From JBMYYR01 sp965243605 (GTDB lineage Bacteria; Bacteroidota; Bacteroidia; Flavobacteriales; CAJXXR01), in contig CBDEVQ010000028.1 of the NCBI GenBank assembly GCA_965243605.1, positions 10,045 to 74,044 on the forward strand: a stretch of DNA of 64,000 nt. Direction: 5' to 3'. This document shows positions 61,683 to 64,000 of this stretch, in pieces. The notes under the pieces were generated by a model. The model was given only the letters and a program-made list of their open reading frames with translations. It was not told the DNA's origin and did no database searches. A program made the position numbers and the translations under genes. Every line of letters starts with the position of its first letter. The first letter of the stretch is position 1.

Positions 61683-62072
61683 ATGACAAATTTACAAGAG
61701 CGCATAGAGCAATCTAAAACAACCATATTTAAGGCTGTATTCCCAAATACAACAAATCATTATGACACCCTTTTCGGAGGAACTGCAATGCAATTAATGG
61801 ATGAAGCAGCATTCATTACAGCAACTCGATTTTCGAGAATGAAAATGGTTACAGTTTCTAGTGATAAAATAGATTTTAAAATGCCTATTCCACATGGAAC
61901 AATCATTGAACTCGTTGGAATAGTTACTTATGTTGGTAAAACAAGTTTAAAAGTTAGAGTAACAATCTATAGAGAACAAATGTATAGTACAGAAAGAGCC
62001 AAAGCAATTGTAGGTGACTTCACCTTTGTAGCTATTGATGAGAATAAAAAACCATGTTCACTCCAAATTTAA
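61683..62072 (+). CDS. hotdog-fold acyl-CoA thioesterase
   Basis: Protein of 129 residues. YDTLFGGTAMQLMDEAAFI matches the hotdog central helix of YciA/BACH-type acyl-CoA hydrolases, with VTVSSDKIDFKMPI and GIVTYVGKTSLKV strands. Splits acyl-CoA to acid and CoA; chain preference unknown. Nineteen bases before rsgA, likely one operon with rsgA, dtd and the MazG-like gene. Confidence 0.9.
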   Translation: MTNLQERIEQSKTTIFKAVFPNTTNHYDTLFGGTAMQLMDEAAFITATRFSRMKMVTVSSDKIDFKMPIPHGTIIELVGIVTYVGKTSLKVRVTIYREQMYSTERAKAIVGDFTFVAIDENKKPCSLQI

Positions 62073-62091
62073 TCTTAAACATATCTATCCT

Positions 62092-63027
62092 ATGAAAGGT
62101 CTTGTTATAAAATCTACAGGAAGTTGGTACCACGTTAAAACTGATGATGGAGAGATTCATCCATGTAAAATAAAAGGTAAATTTAGGCTTAAAGGAATTC
62201 GAACAACTAACCCTGTGGCCGTAGGAGATATTGTTCACTTAAAATTTGCAGAAAAGGCTGATTACGCTGTGATTCATAAAATTGATGAACGTAAAAATTA
62301 CATCATAAGAAAATCTGTTAATCTATCAAAAGAGGCCCATATTTTAGCCACAAATGTAGATCAAGCAATTCTATTTGTAACCCTAGCCTTCCCTACTACT
62401 TCATTAAGCTTCATAGACAGGTTCCTAATATCTGCAAAGGCATATCATATACCGTGTACTATTGTATTTAATAAGGTTGACCTATATGATGAAGAAATGC
62501 TAGAAGACCTAGAAGCCTTCAAAATGATGTATGAAGCTTTAGGATATACATGTATTACTGCATCTGCAACTGAAGATATAGGTTTGGATGAAATAGAACA
62601 AGTTCTTAAAGGTAAAATAAGTATGATTTCAGGCCATTCTGGTGTCGGTAAATCAACTCTAATAAATGCTTTAGATGAAAACTTGGATATTACGACAAGT
62701 GAAATTTCTGATGTGCATTTACAAGGACGACATACAACCACTTTTGCAGAAATGCACGATTTACATTTTGGCGCTTCTATTATTGATACACCAGGTGTAA
62801 GAGGCTTTGGTTTAATCTATTTTACAAAAGAAGAATTAAAAGGACTATTCTCTGAATTCACTCCTTATGCAGCGCATTGTAAGTTTAATAATTGTATCCA
62901 CTTAAATGAGCCTAAATGTGCCGTAAAACAAGCTGTTGAAGATGGAGAGTTATTTGAAACACGTTACGATAATTATCTACAGTTTATGAAAGATGTAGAT
63001 GAAGAAAATAGTAATAACTATAGATAA
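62092..63027 (+). CDS. rsgA: ribosome small-subunit GTPase RsgA
   Basis: Protein of 311 residues from ATG 62092; the frame is open to 62035 but that would overlap the thioesterase gene. OB fold (MKGLVIKSTGSWYHVKT), circularly permuted GTPase with NKVD, GHSGVGKSTLIN and DTPGVRGFG, and a C-terminal zinc site (HCKFNNCIHLNEPKCAV). Matures the 30S subunit. Its stop overlaps the dtd ATG by one base. Confidence 0.96.
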   Translation: MKGLVIKSTGSWYHVKTDDGEIHPCKIKGKFRLKGIRTTNPVAVGDIVHLKFAEKADYAVIHKIDERKNYIIRKSVNLSKEAHILATNVDQAILFVTLAFPTTSLSFIDRFLISAKAYHIPCTIVFNKVDLYDEEMLEDLEAFKMMYEALGYTCITASATEDIGLDEIEQVLKGKISMISGHSGVGKSTLINALDENLDITTSEISDVHLQGRHTTTFAEMHDLHFGASIIDTPGVRGFGLIYFTKEELKGLFSEFTPYAAHCKFNNCIHLNEPKCAVKQAVEDGELFETRYDNYLQFMKDVDEENSNNYR

Positions 63028-63479
63028 TGAGAGTTGTTATTCAAAGGGTAAATTACGCTGAATTAAAAGTCGATAATTCCTTAGTTTCTCAAATTAAGAA
63101 CGGTTTAGTTGTACTGTTAGGTATTGAAGAAAAAGATAATCAAGAGGATATTGAATGGATATGTAAAAAACTGGTTCAACTCAGGATCTTTACAGATGAA
63201 AATGATAAGATGAATAATTCACTTATAGACATTGATGGAGAGATACTTTTGGTAAGTCAATTTACATTACATGCCAATGTAAAAAAAGGAAATAGGCCAT
63301 CTTTTATTCAAGCTGCAAAACCAGATTATGCCAAGGCGTTATACTTAGATACAATCAAACATCTACAACATACGTTAGGAGATAATAAAGTAAAAACGGG
63401 TATTTTTGGAGCCAATATGCAAATTCTATTAGAAAATGATGGTCCAGTAACAATTACAATAGATTCTCAAAACAAATAA
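63027..63479 (+). CDS. dtd: D-aminoacyl-tRNA deacylase
   Basis: Protein of 150 residues. SQFTLHANVKKGNRPSF and the Gly-Pro motif in NDGPVTITID are diagnostic. Removes D-amino acids and glycine mis-charged on tRNA. The ATG overlaps the rsgA stop, so coupled. Confidence 0.96.
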   Translation: MRVVIQRVNYAELKVDNSLVSQIKNGLVVLLGIEEKDNQEDIEWICKKLVQLRIFTDENDKMNNSLIDIDGEILLVSQFTLHANVKKGNRPSFIQAAKPDYAKALYLDTIKHLQHTLGDNKVKTGIFGANMQILLENDGPVTITIDSQNK

Positions 63480-63481
63480 TA

Positions 63482-63811
63482 ATGGAGATTAAAACATACC
63501 AACAAAAAGTTGACGAATGGATTAAGACAATCGGAGTTCGTTACTTTAATGAACTTACCAATATGGCAATTCTAACCGAAGAAGTTGGAGAAGTTGCAAG
63601 GATAATGGCAAGACGTTATGGTGAGCAATCTGAAAAAGAAAGCGATAAAAATAAAGATCTAGGCGATGAATTAGCTGATGTAATGTGGGTTGTTACCTGT
63701 ATAGCTAATCAAACTGGTATAGATCTAGAAGAGGCTATAAAACGAAATTTCGACAAGAAAAACATCAGAGATATAGATCGTCATAAAAATAACGAGAAAT
63801 TAAAAAGCTGA
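63482..63811 (+). CDS. MazG-like nucleotide pyrophosphohydrolase
   Basis: Protein of 109 residues, a single MazG-type helical domain: acidic metal-binding TEEVGEVARIM and GDELADVMWVV. Splits NTPs or dNTPs to monophosphate and PPi; substrate unknown. Three bases after dtd. A weak AGCTGAG/CTCAGCT hairpin follows at about 63805-63833. Confidence 0.9.
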   Translation: MEIKTYQQKVDEWIKTIGVRYFNELTNMAILTEEVGEVARIMARRYGEQSEKESDKNKDLGDELADVMWVVTCIANQTGIDLEEAIKRNFDKKNIRDIDRHKNNEKLKS

Positions 63812-63864
63812 GAAAGAATAAATCTAACTCAGCTTAATATAGTTTGTACGAATAGTAAAATAAA

Positions 63865-64000
63865 CTATTCAGCAAGTTCCTCTTTTCCTTCGTTTCTTTT
63901 GTCAATGAAGTAAGCTCCAATCCAAAATGGCATGAACCCAATTAAGAAAACCATTAACCAAAATGCCATTAATCCAATAGCAACGAATGCTAAAATACCT
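63865..64000 (-). CDS. membrane protein, C-terminal end only
   Basis: Partial gene entering from the right edge. The visible 44 residues (ILAFVAIGLMAFWLMVFLI, GFMPFWIGAYFID, then KRNEGKEELAE) form one or two membrane helices and a charged tail, ending at the stop complementary to 63865-63867. Too little is visible to name a family. Confidence 0.6.
   Translation of the reverse strand, partial: GILAFVAIGLMAFWLMVFLIGFMPFWIGAYFIDKRNEGKEELAE

Noticed and set aside
62035..62091. Longer rsgA start overlapping the thioesterase gene
   Set aside because: RsgA proteins start near MKGLVIKS; the extension has no family match.

Overview
This 64 kb window comes from the chromosome of a low-GC member of the Bacteroidota, most likely order Flavobacteriales. 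The evidence is: secreted proteins with type IX secretion (T9SS) C-terminal sorting domains of types A and B; promoters of the TTTG-N19/21-TAnnTTTG form typical of the phylum; a DUF3467 gene directly behind rpoC; a raiA-tRNA-tuf-tRNA-secE-nusG-rpl-rpo cluster; and a 16S-tRNA-Ile-tRNA-Ala-23S-5S rRNA operon. I cannot fix the family or genus from the sequence alone.

Layout. 0-8.1 kb (minus strand): a PhnA-like zinc protein, two secreted proteins (one RCC1-like, one T9SS), then a probable metal operon encoding a HYC_CC_PP-type small protein, an MbnP-like protein with a T9SS tail and two di-haem peroxidase-type lipoproteins. 8.2-14.2 kb (plus): a large repeat-containing T9SS protein, a TPR histidine kinase (frame broken by one base), its NarL-type regulator and a second T9SS protein with a related tail. 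14.2-17.2 kb: an ACT-like protein, recX, a membrane protein and a deacetylase-like protein. 17.2-22.5 kb (minus): the rRNA operon with two tandem promoters. 22.5-27.5 kb: a damage-inducible mutagenesis cassette (self-cleaving XRE/S24 repressor divergent from a Y-family polymerase and a DnaE2-type polymerase) with clear palindromic operators. 27.5-43.3 kb (minus): a DTW protein, then the transcription/translation core from rpsU and xerC through raiA, tRNAs, tuf, secE, nusG, ribosomal proteins, rpoB, rpoC and DUF3467. 43.3-50.8 kb (minus): a tightly packed eight-gene operon (DUF2851, PspC-like, K+ channel, dTDP-sugar-reductase-like, Na+/amino-acid symporter, helix-hairpin-helix protein, apt, acyl-CoA dehydrogenase). 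50.9-58.1 kb: mscL, then guaB, three SurA/PpiC-related envelope proteins and a MoxR ATPase. 58.1-64 kb: a PLP enzyme, a type-B T9SS protein with SprB-like repeats, a thioesterase, rsgA, dtd, a MazG-like protein and the end of a membrane protein gene.

Sequence quality matters here. rpoB between about 33.0 and 35.7 kb is crowded with small insertions and deletions, and single frameshifts occur in rpoC (two), rplK (one) and the histidine kinase (one). Because rpoB, rpoC and rplK are essential, these are almost certainly sequence or assembly errors rather than biology.

The most interesting biology is the MbnP/di-haem/T9SS operon, the two-component system between two related T9SS proteins, the DinB-DnaE2 cassette with its own LexA-like switch, and promoters nested inside hairpins around tuf. 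No CRISPR array, insertion sequence or prophage was seen.
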